Assembly: GCA_030066195.1 (NCBI GenBank)
Contig: JASJCB010000013.1
Span: 34,999-98,998 of the forward strand
Length of the DNA stretch: 64,000 nucleotides
Source of the DNA: Acidobacteriota bacterium
GTDB taxonomy: Bacteria; Acidobacteriota; Holophagae; Acanthopleuribacterales; Acanthopleuribacteraceae
Direction of reading: 5' to 3'
Part shown: piece after piece, positions 8,969 through 16,998 of the stretch
Position numbering within the stretch: the stretch's first letter is position 1
Layout: each line of letters opens with the position of its first letter
Notes under the pieces: model-generated
Databases searched by the model: none
What the model was told of the DNA's origin: nothing
The model's input: the letters and a program-made list of their open reading frames with translations, nothing else
Made by a program: the position numbers and the translations under genes

Positions 8969-8984
8969 TGTGAGGCGGCTCACT
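8969..8984. promoter_or_regulatory. CRP/FNR-like palindrome
   Basis: TGTGAGGCGGCTCACT: half-sites TGTGA and TCACT separated by six bases. It lies 26 bases upstream of the ATL start and 228 bases upstream of hemA. Confidence 0.35.
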
Positions 8985-9080
8985 TTTTGGCTTAACCTAC
9001 TATTTTAAATAAGTTTCACCCTGGATTATCAACCTGTCGGCGCCGGTTGCCGGGCACCGAATATGGATGATGTTAACTTT

Positions 9081-9098
9081 TTGTGAAGCAGTTCACAA
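9081..9098. promoter_or_regulatory. Perfect palindromic operator upstream of hemA (Rex- or CRP-like)
   Basis: TTGTGAAGCAGTTCACAA is an exact inverted repeat with a four-base centre. It matches the Rex redox-sensor operator form TTGTGAA-N4-TTCACAA and also contains a full TGTGA-N6-TCACA CRP-type site. It is flanked by GTTAAC and GTTTAAC, extending the symmetry. It sits 115 bases upstream of the chosen hemA start. Which regulator binds cannot be decided from sequence. Confidence 0.6.
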
Positions 9099-9212
9099 TA
9101 GTTTAACCCCCGTCGGATCGATTCCGGCTGGTCGGACGACAGTCGGTCATGTACATTAAAACGCGTAGAGGTCGTGTCGTATTATTTGCCTCTACACAAC
9201 CTGGGATGGTAC

Positions 9213-10469
9213 ATGAAATCTTCTCTTTACCTTATTGGGACCAATTTCAAGCAAGCACCCCTCGATAGGGTGGCCCGTGTTCAATGGTCGGACAAGTCGC
9301 AGATATCCCCGTTTCTGGCCAGGGCGCGCGCCGCTTTACAGTTCGACGAGATCTTCTTTTTGCAGACCTGTAACCGACGCGAGTTCTACATCTACAGCAC
9401 CCGGCCCATTGACGACAGCGTCGATTTCCTGAACCTGCTCAACGAGGACCTGGGCGAGAATCTACAGGTTGAAGACTTCTACTGCAAACACGGTTTTGCC
9501 GCGGCCCGGCACGCTTTCCGCGTTGCTTCCTCGCTGGACTCCATGGTTCTGGGCGAAACCGAAATCATGAAACAGATTAAAGATCAGTCGGCGGCCGCAA
9601 CCCGTCACAAGCACATGGCCCGCCGCCTGAAAGCGCTGATGGAAACCGCCCTGTGGGCTGCCAAGCAAGTACGCACGCGTACCCACATCACCCGTAACGT
9701 GGTGTCCATGGCCTCCCTGGCTTATCGCGGCGTGATGGAGCATACGCGGTGTGGTTCCAAACGCGTGGTTTTCGTGGGGGCCGGTCACTTCATTCAGAGT
9801 ATTCTACCTACCTTTACCAAGTCTCCCGAGTTGGAACTGATTTTCGTCAACCGCACCCTCCCCAAAGCCCTGGCCGAGCAATACGGCGGTACCGCGATCA
9901 CCCTGGCCGATTTTCAGGCGAACCCGGTTCCCTTCGACGCCATGGTCACCGCCACCGGTTCTTCCCGGCCTTTGTTCGACGCGGCCTTTATGCGCGATCG
10001 CGGCAACGTATTGCTGATGGATGCGGGCCTACCCCGCGACATCGACCGGGATGTGCGCGACCTGCCCAATACCATTTACATGGACCTGGGCGAGATGGAA
10101 GCCGTGTTGGCCGCCAACCGCGCCGCCCGCGAAGCGGAGATCCCCAAGACCGAACCCATCTTCGACGAGGGTTTGGAGCGCCTGCACCAGTTATGGTTGG
10201 AATGCGACCTGTCCGTCTACAGCCGTGAAATTTCCAGTCACTATCGCGAAACCGGCGAACGGGCTCTGGCTCGACTCATCAAAACCGAGTTGCCGGACCT
10301 TTCCCAGGCCGAACAGGAAATGCTGCGCGGTTGGACCAACAGCCTGGTCGGCAAACTGACTACCATTCCGATCCTGGGCCTGAAAGGGGTCGCTCGCGAT
10401 CTGGGCACGCCCGCCGTACAGTCGTTTACCAGGCAGGTTGCCGAAAAGGCGCCCCTGTTCCGCGACTAA
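9213..10469 (+). CDS. hemA: Glutamyl-tRNA reductase
   Basis: 418 residues; first committed step of the C5 heme pathway, reducing glutamyl-tRNA to glutamate-1-semialdehyde with NADPH. The N-terminus SLYLIGTNFKQAPLD has the family form. The catalytic cysteine is Cys53 in QTCNRREFY, followed by LGETEIMKQIK and a Rossmann motif VVFVGAGHF. A GTG 39 bases upstream is in frame, but ATG 9213 places the start where other family members begin and has a GGGA box eight bases before it. It leads the heme cluster. The CNRRE motif differs slightly from the more common CNRxE-(L/I)Y, and no domain is missing. Confidence 0.93.
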   Translation: MKSSLYLIGTNFKQAPLDRVARVQWSDKSQISPFLARARAALQFDEIFFLQTCNRREFYIYSTRPIDDSVDFLNLLNEDLGENLQVEDFYCKHGFAAARHAFRVASSLDSMVLGETEIMKQIKDQSAAATRHKHMARRLKALMETALWAAKQVRTRTHITRNVVSMASLAYRGVMEHTRCGSKRVVFVGAGHFIQSILPTFTKSPELELIFVNRTLPKALAEQYGGTAITLADFQANPVPFDAMVTATGSSRPLFDAAFMRDRGNVLLMDAGLPRDIDRDVRDLPNTIYMDLGEMEAVLAANRAAREAEIPKTEPIFDEGLERLHQLWLECDLSVYSREISSHYRETGERALARLIKTELPDLSQAEQEMLRGWTNSLVGKLTTIPILGLKGVARDLGTPAVQSFTRQVAEKAPLFRD

Positions 10470-10490
10470 TCAGCGCTTTCGGCAAGGCAT

Positions 10491-10522
10491 TCACTCACTT
10501 TTTGTGCTTAAATGGTGAGTGA
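10491..10522. repeat. Stem-loop in hemA-hemC gap
   Basis: TCACTCAC (10491-10498) pairs perfectly with GTGAGTGA (10515-10522) around a 16-base loop, between the hemA stop and the hemC start. It could tune expression of downstream genes or stabilise the message; there is no T-tract directly after it. Confidence 0.45.
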
Positions 10523-10552
10523 TGTGACTCTATGTGATTGGGGTTTCCCGGA

Positions 10553-11458
10553 ATGATTGTAATTGGAACCAGAGGAAGCAAGTTGGCAATGGTCCAGGCC
10601 AATTGGGTCTCCTCCGAATTAAGCGCCCGCAATATCGAAAACGAGATCCAAGTCATCACGACCAAGGGCGACGTGGTCAAAGATCGTTTCGACAAGATCG
10701 AGGGCAAGGGTTTTTTCACCGCCGAGATCGAGCAGGCCCTGCGCGACAAGCAAATCGACCTGGCCGTCCATTGCCTCAAGGACCTGCCCACGGCCGAAAG
10801 CGAAGGCCTGGCCGTGCGGGCTGTTACCGAACGGGAGGACCCCTACGACGTCATTGTGACCAACCGGGAGTTGGATCACACCGAAAAGGATTTTCCCGAC
10901 CTGGGCGGATTGCGCATCGGCACCAGTTCCAACCGCCGTGTGGCGGGGCTGGCGCATTTTTTTCCCGATGCTCAATTCGTTCCCATCCGCGGCAATGTGC
11001 CCACTCGCATCGCCAAGATGCAGAAGGGTGAGGCCGATGTGGTCATCCTGGCTCGCGCCGGCTTGAACCGCCTGAACACCGACATGTCCGACCTGTACCT
11101 TTACCCCGCTCCGCCGCCTTTACTGGTGCCGGCTCCCGGCCAGGGCGCTTTGGCCCTGCAAATGCGGGCCGATGATGATCGCGATATCTCTTTTTTCCAT
11201 CACCAGGAAACCGCGCTTTGTACAGGCCAGGAACGACGGATCCTGAAAGCCCTGGAGGGCGGCTGCCAGCTACCGCTGGGCGTCCTGGTGCAACGGAACG
11301 AGAAGGGCTTCTGTTTGAAACTGTTCCTGGGCAACCTCAGCAGCGGCTTCGAGAACAAGGCCCAGGCCCGCATGTTCATCGACCTGGAAGGCGAAACCGC
11401 CGAGGAATTGGCGGACGAGGCGCTGACCATGTTATTGCATCCCGTTTTTAAAGGCTGA
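10553..11458 (+). CDS. hemC: Hydroxymethylbilane synthase (porphobilinogen deaminase)
   Basis: 301 residues. It joins four porphobilinogens into hydroxymethylbilane. The typical start IVIGTRGSKLAMVQANW is followed by ITTKGD, the catalytic-aspartate segment HCLKDLPT and RGNVPTRI. The dipyrromethane-cofactor cysteine is Cys238 in EGGCQLPLG. A TTG 15 bases earlier is in frame, but ATG 10553 matches the family start. hemB, which would supply its substrate, is not in the window. Confidence 0.94.
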   Translation: MIVIGTRGSKLAMVQANWVSSELSARNIENEIQVITTKGDVVKDRFDKIEGKGFFTAEIEQALRDKQIDLAVHCLKDLPTAESEGLAVRAVTEREDPYDVIVTNRELDHTEKDFPDLGGLRIGTSSNRRVAGLAHFFPDAQFVPIRGNVPTRIAKMQKGEADVVILARAGLNRLNTDMSDLYLYPAPPPLLVPAPGQGALALQMRADDDRDISFFHHQETALCTGQERRILKALEGGCQLPLGVLVQRNEKGFCLKLFLGNLSSGFENKAQARMFIDLEGETAEELADEALTMLLHPVFKG

Positions 11459-11460
11459 CC

Positions 11461-12147
11461 TTGGACCTTTACTTCACGCAAATCGACCCACCCGAACCAT
11501 TCGTAATCGATCGACTGAAAGCCGGGGGCTGGCGTTGCCGGCACTTGCCCTTTCGGCAGGTGCGCTTGTTGGAACCCCGATGGGATGCTGCCGGTTGGGA
11601 CGTTTTGCTGATCACCAGCAAGCAGGCGGCCCGCTGGCTGATGCGCCGGACGGTCACGACTCTGCCCCGCTTGGGTGTGGTAGGCCGTAAAACCTCCGCC
11701 CTGCTGCCGTCCGACCGTTTGTTGTTTGCCGATGCGCCCGCCGATGCGGCGCAACTTGCGGACCGGATTCGGGCAACGATAGAACCCGGCTCCTCCTTGC
11801 TTTTCCTACGCGGAGAGGTCGCCGGGGATACCTTGCGTGAGAAGCTTGCGGCCGACTACCGCTTCAGCGAACTGGTAGTCTACCAAACCACCGAAATCCC
11901 ACAAAAAGGGGGCGCGCCTTCCGCGGGCTCCATGGTATATTTCCAGTCACCCAGTTCGGTGTCGGATTACCACGCATTATTCAAGATCCGTCCGGCCTTT
12001 GTCGGCGTCATCGGCCCGTCTACCGCGCGGGCGGTCAAACAACTGGGATGGACGATAGATTTTCAACCGGGCCGGCCGGAGAATCGTCAATTGTGCGAAG
12101 AACTGCCCCCGGCTCGCTATTTCACATCGAGGGAGCGTCAACCATGA
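11461..12147 (+). CDS. hemD: Uroporphyrinogen-III synthase
   Basis: 228 residues from a TTG two bases after the hemC stop. This family is poorly conserved, but its marks are present: LLITSKQAARWL in domain 1, LFLRGE, the linker LVVYQT, and FQSPSSVSDYHAL in domain 2. It cyclises and inverts ring D of hydroxymethylbilane. Position directly after hemC supports the call. Its stop overlaps the hemL ATG (ATGA). No methyltransferase fusion is present. Confidence 0.88.
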   Translation: MDLYFTQIDPPEPFVIDRLKAGGWRCRHLPFRQVRLLEPRWDAAGWDVLLITSKQAARWLMRRTVTTLPRLGVVGRKTSALLPSDRLLFADAPADAAQLADRIRATIEPGSSLLFLRGEVAGDTLREKLAADYRFSELVVYQTTEIPQKGGAPSAGSMVYFQSPSSVSDYHALFKIRPAFVGVIGPSTARAVKQLGWTIDFQPGRPENRQLCEELPPARYFTSRERQP

Positions 12148-13430
12148 CCACATCGGAACAACTCTACCGGGAAGCTGTCAAGTACATGCCCGCGGGTGTC
12201 AACTCGCCGGTGAGGGCCTTCCGTTCAGTAGGCGGGCAGCCCGTTTTTATGGCCCGCGGCGAGGGCGCCCATATGGAAGACGTGGACGGAAACCGCTACC
12301 TGGACTTTTGCGGTTCCTGGGGTCCGCTGATTTTGGGGCATCGTCATCCCAAGGTTCAGGAAGCCGTGGAAGGCGTGGTGCGTAACGGCTGGACCTTCGG
12401 CACGCCGGTATCGCTGGAAGTGGATCTGGCAAAGATGGTGGTGGAGAAGCTGGCGCCGTTGGAGATGGTTCGTTTCGTGAACAGCGGCACCGAGGCGGCC
12501 ATGTCCGCCATCCGCCTGGCCCGAGGTTACACGGGCCGCGATCACGTGCTCAAGTTCAGCGGCTGCTACCACGGCCATGTGGATTACCTGTTGGTAGAGG
12601 CCGGCAGCGGGCTGGCCACTTTCGGCACCGCCTCCTCTGCCGGAGTACCGGAAGATTTCGCCAGGCTGACCGCCACCATGCCCCTGGACGACTTGGCCGG
12701 CCTGGAACGCTTGTTTAAAGAAAACGGCGAGCAACTCGCCTGCGCGGCCATCGAGGGCGTGCCGGCCAATAACGGCCTGCTGATCCAGGACCGCGCCTAT
12801 GTTCAGCGGCTGCGCGAATTGTGCACCGAATACGGCGTCATGCTGTTGTTCGACGAGGTCCTGAGCGGTTTCCGCATGCCCGAGGTCCTGGCTTGTGAAC
12901 ACTACGGCATCACGCCGGACATGATTGCCCTGGGCAAGGTCATCGGCGGCGGCATGCCGGTGGGCGCCTACGGCGGTAAACGCGAGGTCATGGAACACAT
13001 TGCGCCGCTGGGCAATGTCTACCAGGCCGGAACCCTGTCGGGCAACCCCGCGGCAATGGCCGCCGGACTGGCGACGCTGCAAACCTATTACGAAACCGAT
13101 GTACCCAAGCAGATCGAAACCTTGGGCACTCACCTGGACAAGGCCCTGGCTTCCTTGCTGGCGGACGTGCCCGACCTGGGTTATGTGCGCCTGGGCTCGT
13201 TGTTCTGGTTCTATTTCTACGCGCGAGAGGCGCCCCGATCGGCCGAAGCCATTGACGGCCGTTGCGGCGAGGCCTATGCGCGTATCCACGCCGCCTTGCT
13301 CAGCAAGGGCATCTACATGGCACCGTCCGCTTACGAGGTCGGGTTCCTGAACACGGCCATGACGACCGGGGACCTGGACCGCTTCGTGCGGGCACTGGAA
13401 GAAGTGAAAACCGAAGGATTATTCCCATGA
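12144..13430 (+). CDS. hemL: Glutamate-1-semialdehyde 2,1-aminomutase
   Basis: 428 residues. A PLP enzyme converting glutamate-1-semialdehyde to 5-aminolevulinate, the second C5 step after HemA. The start MTTSEQLYREAVKYMPAGVN and the segment SPVRAFRSVGG are characteristic. The PLP lysine is Lys265 in ALGKVIGGGMPVGAYGG, and LLFDEVLSGFR carries the cofactor aspartate. A strong GAGGGAG ribosome site is seven to nine bases before ATG 12144, so the longer upstream frame inside hemD is rejected. The ATG overlaps the hemD stop, and the gene's stop overlaps the hemE start. Confidence 0.95.
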   Translation: MTTSEQLYREAVKYMPAGVNSPVRAFRSVGGQPVFMARGEGAHMEDVDGNRYLDFCGSWGPLILGHRHPKVQEAVEGVVRNGWTFGTPVSLEVDLAKMVVEKLAPLEMVRFVNSGTEAAMSAIRLARGYTGRDHVLKFSGCYHGHVDYLLVEAGSGLATFGTASSAGVPEDFARLTATMPLDDLAGLERLFKENGEQLACAAIEGVPANNGLLIQDRAYVQRLRELCTEYGVMLLFDEVLSGFRMPEVLACEHYGITPDMIALGKVIGGGMPVGAYGGKREVMEHIAPLGNVYQAGTLSGNPAAMAAGLATLQTYYETDVPKQIETLGTHLDKALASLLADVPDLGYVRLGSLFWFYFYAREAPRSAEAIDGRCGEAYARIHAALLSKGIYMAPSAYEVGFLNTAMTTGDLDRFVRALEEVKTEGLFP

Positions 13431-14452
13431 TTTTTATCGACGCATGCTACTGCAGAAAAACCCCGCGCCCGCCCATTTGGATGATGCGCCAGGCGGGTCG
13501 TTACCTGCCCGAATACCGGGAGATTCGCAAGAACCACTCCTTCCTGGAGATGTGCGAAACACCCGAACTGGTCAAGGAAGTGACCCTGCAACCCATCCGC
13601 CGCTTCGGCATGGACGCGGCCATTATCTTTTGCGATATTCTGGTGCCGCTGGTACCCATGGGCCTGGATCTCAGCTATCAAGAGGGCGAGGGGCCCGTGA
13701 TCGGCAACCCCATCCGCACCCTCGACGATGTCAAGGCGCTCAAAGACCCGGACCTGCCCAAGGAAGTGGGTTTTCTGAAAGAGGCGCTCAAGCAGACCCG
13801 CGCCGAACTGGACCCCGACAAGGCCTTGATCGGGTTTGCGGGTGCGCCGTTTACCCTTGCCTGTTACGCGGTCCAAGGTCGCGGCGGCAAGAACTTCGAA
13901 GTGCTGCACCGCTGGATGTTCAACGAGCGCGAGGCTTTCGACACCTTGATGTCGCGGCTGGCCGACATGACCATCGAGTACTTTCGCTTACAAGTGGCCG
14001 GCGGCGCCCAGGCGATTCAGTTGTTCGAAAGTTGGGGCGGCCTGATCTCTGCCTACGATTACCTGCATCGCGTCTTTCCCCATGTGCAACGCATCCTGGC
14101 CAGTGTCAAAGACCTCGGTGTTCCGCGCATTTTGTTCATCAAGGGCGCCGGTCATTTCCGCAACTTCCTCAACCTGGCCAATGCCGAGGTGATCGGCCTC
14201 GATTGGACCATGCCCATCGAGGATACGCGCCGGATCCTGGGTAAGAACAAGGCTATTCAAGGGAACCTGGACCCCAGCCTGCTGTTTGCCTCGCACGATC
14301 TGATTCGGGAACGCACCCTGGCCATGATCGAGGTGAACCACGGTCAACCCGGTTATATCGCCAACCTGGGCCACGGCATCCATAAGGACACCCCCATCCC
14401 GGCCGTGGAAACCTTCATCAATACCGTCAAAAACTATAATCCCGAGGAGTGA
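13427..14452 (+). CDS. hemE: Uroporphyrinogen decarboxylase
   Basis: 341 residues. It decarboxylates the four acetate arms of uroporphyrinogen III to give coproporphyrinogen III. The signature PIWMMRQAGRYLPEYRE (residues about 16-32) carries the substrate-binding arginines. IIFCDILVPLVPMGLDL contains the catalytic aspartate, and the C-terminal GHGIHKDTPIPAVETFI is typical. The ATG overlaps the hemL stop (ATGA), which sets the start; a longer frame reaching into hemL is a shadow extension. Confidence 0.95.
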   Translation: MIFIDACYCRKTPRPPIWMMRQAGRYLPEYREIRKNHSFLEMCETPELVKEVTLQPIRRFGMDAAIIFCDILVPLVPMGLDLSYQEGEGPVIGNPIRTLDDVKALKDPDLPKEVGFLKEALKQTRAELDPDKALIGFAGAPFTLACYAVQGRGGKNFEVLHRWMFNEREAFDTLMSRLADMTIEYFRLQVAGGAQAIQLFESWGGLISAYDYLHRVFPHVQRILASVKDLGVPRILFIKGAGHFRNFLNLANAEVIGLDWTMPIEDTRRILGKNKAIQGNLDPSLLFASHDLIRERTLAMIEVNHGQPGYIANLGHGIHKDTPIPAVETFINTVKNYNPEE

Positions 14453-14459
14453 TTCATCC

Positions 14460-14897
14460 ATGACCTATCTTGTCATCAAAGCCTTGCATTTCATCTTCAT
14501 GGTGGCCTGGTTCGCCGGGCTGTTCTACATGTTCCGTCTCTTCGTCTACCACACCGAAAACAAGGACAATCCCGATATCACCAAATTGTTCAAGGTCATG
14601 GAAGGCCGTCTCTACAAGATCATTACCGTGCCCGCCATGGTGTTGACCTTTGTCTTCGGCATCATCATGATCGTGATGAACATGTCTTTGATGCAGCAGG
14701 GCTGGATGCACATCAAATTGCTGCTGGTCGTGCTGTTGGCCGGATACACCGGTTTCCTGGGCAAGACCCGTCGGCGCTATGCAAATGACGACGTCTTCCT
14801 CACCTCCAAGCAGTGTCGCCTGCTGAACGAGGTGCCTACCGTGTTCCTGATTGCGATCGTCTTTACGGCGGTTGTCTTCCGCATGTACCTGTCTTGA
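14460..14897 (+). CDS. hemJ: HemJ-type protoporphyrinogen IX oxidase
   Basis: 145 residues, four membrane helices. The N-terminus MTYLVIKALHFIFMVAWFAGLFYMFRLFVYH holds the conserved histidine of the HemJ family (histidine 10 region) and the WFAGLFYxxRLFVYH signature. The matching lysine/arginine-rich GKTRRRYA loop follows helix 3. HemJ oxidises protoporphyrinogen IX in the membrane in bacteria lacking HemG/HemY. It starts seven bases after hemE. Placement at the end of the heme cluster agrees with the function. Confidence 0.88.
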   Translation: MTYLVIKALHFIFMVAWFAGLFYMFRLFVYHTENKDNPDITKLFKVMEGRLYKIITVPAMVLTFVFGIIMIVMNMSLMQQGWMHIKLLLVVLLAGYTGFLGKTRRRYANDDVFLTSKQCRLLNEVPTVFLIAIVFTAVVFRMYLS

Positions 14898-14916
14898 CCA
14901 GGGGAGGGTTACGGTC

Positions 14917-15627
14917 ATGAAGCAGTTGCTCTTTTTGCTTGTCTGTCCCATACTTGCGGCCCAAGGCCGAGTAGATCTCAGCGCGAGCGGCGTGATCGTG
15001 GATCCCACGACCAAAAGCACCATCGTTCAAATTCGCGCAACCAGCGAGGGCGGCAACCTTGCCGCCTTCGAAAACAAGGCCGGCACGATCAAGGTTTTCA
15101 GGGATAACCTGGGTGCCAACCTGATGGTGGGCACCTATCATTGGAAATGGGTGCAAAATGTGGAAGTGGCCCGCAACGGCCGCATGGCCACGCTGGATCT
15201 GGTAGCCGCCCAAATGCCCGCCAGGGGTGCAACCAGGTTGACCGTAGAAGGCGCACTAAACTTCGTCATGGCTTCTCAACGGGTCATTGCGCGAGAAGAG
15301 GCCTCACTACGCGAGGGTGCGACGGGACCTGTCGGAGAGCAGTTCTACGAGGTGACTCACATCGCGCCCGTTCTCGGCACCTCGAATATGACGGTCCATA
15401 TCCTCTATCCGGATCTGGACAAAGACCAGTCCCCGGTCAACGCGATCAAATACTTCTATGACGGCGAGGAGTTGGCCGGCAAGAAGGTTCGCTTCATCAA
15501 AGAAAGACGTGGACGCAAAGAATTCTTGACCCTGCCGCGCGATGTGGAAAAGTTCGAAATAGAAATAGACTACTGGGAAGGCTGGGAGCCGGTTAAGGTC
15601 CCCTACAAGTTCACCCTGGAACTCTAG
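14917..15627 (+). CDS. Secreted protein of unknown function
   Basis: 236 residues. ATG 14917 is chosen because GGGGAGGG lies nine bases upstream and because it begins with a signal peptide (MKQLLFLLVCPILAAQG). The rest is beta-rich and soluble with no recognised motif; the C-terminal half (about residues 140-236) has alternating charged and hydrophobic strands, including RFIKERRGRKEFLTLPRD. It lies 19 bases after hemJ, so it is likely the last gene of the heme transcript, but nothing in its sequence ties it to heme. Confidence 0.72.
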   Translation: MKQLLFLLVCPILAAQGRVDLSASGVIVDPTTKSTIVQIRATSEGGNLAAFENKAGTIKVFRDNLGANLMVGTYHWKWVQNVEVARNGRMATLDLVAAQMPARGATRLTVEGALNFVMASQRVIAREEASLREGATGPVGEQFYEVTHIAPVLGTSNMTVHILYPDLDKDQSPVNAIKYFYDGEELAGKKVRFIKERRGRKEFLTLPRDVEKFEIEIDYWEGWEPVKVPYKFTLEL

Positions 15628-15847
15628 GCGGAAGAATTCAACAGATTGGATTGCTCATTATTCAATCTTTTGGATTTTCGAATCAATATTTTGGGAAATC
15701 GGGCGGAAACCACCGGAAATACTTGTGTAGAGTTTCTATCAAAAGCCGGCACGCCTTATGCACTACGTTGTGACGAAGAACATGCCCGGCCTTAGCGGTT
15801 GCTTCAGCTGAGTTTGTTCGGCTTTTACACAGTTGTTTAGTCTTTTC

Positions 15848-16190
15848 CATGGAGGAGCGAGGGGGAACCACGGTTCCCTCGCCCTTGTCTTAAAAACTGA
15901 ATCTACGCCCCGGAAAGCTAAAGATTTTCCTACCATGGAAAGACGGGGGGAACCGAGGGTTCCCCTTATTTTTCTCGGTAAAAGCGGAACAAGCCAAGCT
16001 GAGTCGAACTCGGCGGCCGAAATTACCATGGAGGAGTGCGGGGAGCTTCGGTTCCCCCACCTTTTTTCCTCAAACCACAGTTACCATGGAGGAGTGAGGG
16101 GAACTTCGGTTCCCCCACCTTTTTTTCCTCAAACCACAGTTACCATGGAGGAGTGAGGGGAGCTTCGGTTCCCCCACATTTTTTCACACA
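15848..16190 (+). repeat. Array of five terminator-like hairpin repeats
   Basis: Five stems share a CCATGGA leader: 15857-15882, 15947-15965, 16040-16057, 16098-16115 and 16157-16174. The last three are near-identical units about 59 bases apart. The fourth stem is a perfect GGGGAACTTCGGTTCCCC with a UUCG tetraloop. Four units (all but the first) are followed by T-rich tracts (up to seven T), so each resembles a rho-independent terminator in + orientation. The repeats directly abut each other with no unique spacers, so this is not a CRISPR array. Confidence 0.7.
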
Positions 16191-16206
16191 GATCAAGGAG
16201 ATATAA

Positions 16207-16257
16207 GAGGACCCCGAGTCCTCTTTTCAAAGGGGACTTCGGTCCCCATTTTTATTT
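16207..16257 (+). terminator. Double rho-independent terminator
   Basis: Two stems in a row. GAGGAC pairs with GTCCTC and is followed by TTTT (16207-16227). GGGGAC pairs with GTCCCC around a TTCG loop and is followed by ATTTTTATTT (16232-16257). Together they would end the heme-operon transcript. Confidence 0.7.
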
Positions 16258-16385
16258 CTCCATCCGCGTTGTTATGTTGTCTTGTCGATGATGTGATGAC
16301 AGACCGGGAATCTCGCGCCCGCGCCAATTTGGAACGAGAGTTGGAAGCCGGTTGCAGATTGCCGCCGGCCTCCATACCATAAAGT

Positions 16386-16940
16386 TCAGTCGGCCAGCGC
16401 CTTCTCGATGGCCGCGACCACATCGGGCGCGTCAGGTTTGGTGCGGGGGCCGAAGCGGGCAATGACGCGGCCGTCTTTACCCACCAGGAACTTGGTGAAA
16501 TTCCAGCGGATCTCGCCGCCGAATTCGCCGTTGTCTTCCTTGGAGGTCAGTTCACCGTAAAGCGGCGCCTGGTCATCCCCTTTAACGGAAATCTTGGAGA
16601 ACATGTCGAAGTCCACATTGAACTCTTTCACGCAAAAGGTTGCGATCTCCTCGTTGGTGCCCGGTTCCTGCTTGCCGAAATTGTTGGCGGGAAAACCCAG
16701 GATACGGAAACCCTTGTCCTTGTATTTTTGGTGAATATCCACCAACTGATTGTATTGCGGGGTCAGGCCGCACTTGGAGGCCACGTTGACGATCATCAGG
16801 ACATCGCCCTTGTAATCGGCCAGGTTGACATCTTTGCCTTTGATGTCTTGCATTTTGTGGTCCAGAACCTGTGCGCCCCCGGCGCCGAAGAGGGCCGTTC
16901 CCAGCATCAGGAACAGACCGGCAAAAAGATTGCGGTACAT
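16386..16940 (-). CDS. Glutathione peroxidase-family protein, exported
   Basis: 184 residues. A signal peptide (MYRNLFAGLFLMLGTALFGA) precedes a complete GPx fold. The peroxidatic cysteine is Cys57 in NVASKCGLT. The catalytic tetrad partners lie in GFPANNFGKQEPG (Gln) and IRWNFTKFLV (Trp and Asn). It uses Cys rather than Sec; bacterial members usually take electrons from thioredoxin rather than glutathione. The ribosome site GGAGG is eight bases before the ATG. It is 58 bases downstream of the nucleotidyltransferase gene on the same strand. Confidence 0.92.
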   Translation of the reverse strand: MYRNLFAGLFLMLGTALFGAGGAQVLDHKMQDIKGKDVNLADYKGDVLMIVNVASKCGLTPQYNQLVDIHQKYKDKGFRILGFPANNFGKQEPGTNEEIATFCVKEFNVDFDMFSKISVKGDDQAPLYGELTSKEDNGEFGGEIRWNFTKFLVGKDGRVIARFGPRTKPDAPDVVAAIEKALAD

Positions 16941-16998
16941 GAAAAAACCTCCGAGACTCCCACCGGCCGCTACCGGCGTGTTTTCGCAGAATAGATGG

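Larger units (their letters stand above)
8944..9212. promoter_or_regulatory. Divergent ATL / hemA regulatory region
   Basis: 269 bases between two divergent genes. It contains two TGTGA-N6-TCAC(A/T) palindromes (listed separately) and AT-rich stretches such as TATTTTAAAT near 9000. Core promoters cannot be placed with confidence. Confidence 0.5.
15628..16385. other. Convergent intergenic region with hairpin array
   Basis: 758 bases between the end of the heme operon (+) and the peroxidase gene (-). The centre is filled by repeated UUCG-type hairpins described in separate entries. The flanks (15628-15840 and 16258-16385) show nothing I can name. A 107-codon frame crossing the repeats is an artefact of the repeat period. 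Confidence 0.6.

Noticed and set aside
15833..16156. 107-codon frame across the hairpin repeats
   Set aside because: Created by the repeat units; the translation repeats with them and has no ribosome site.
15848..16190. CRISPR array
   Set aside because: The repeats abut each other in 59-base units with internal hairpins and no variable spacers, and no cas genes are near.
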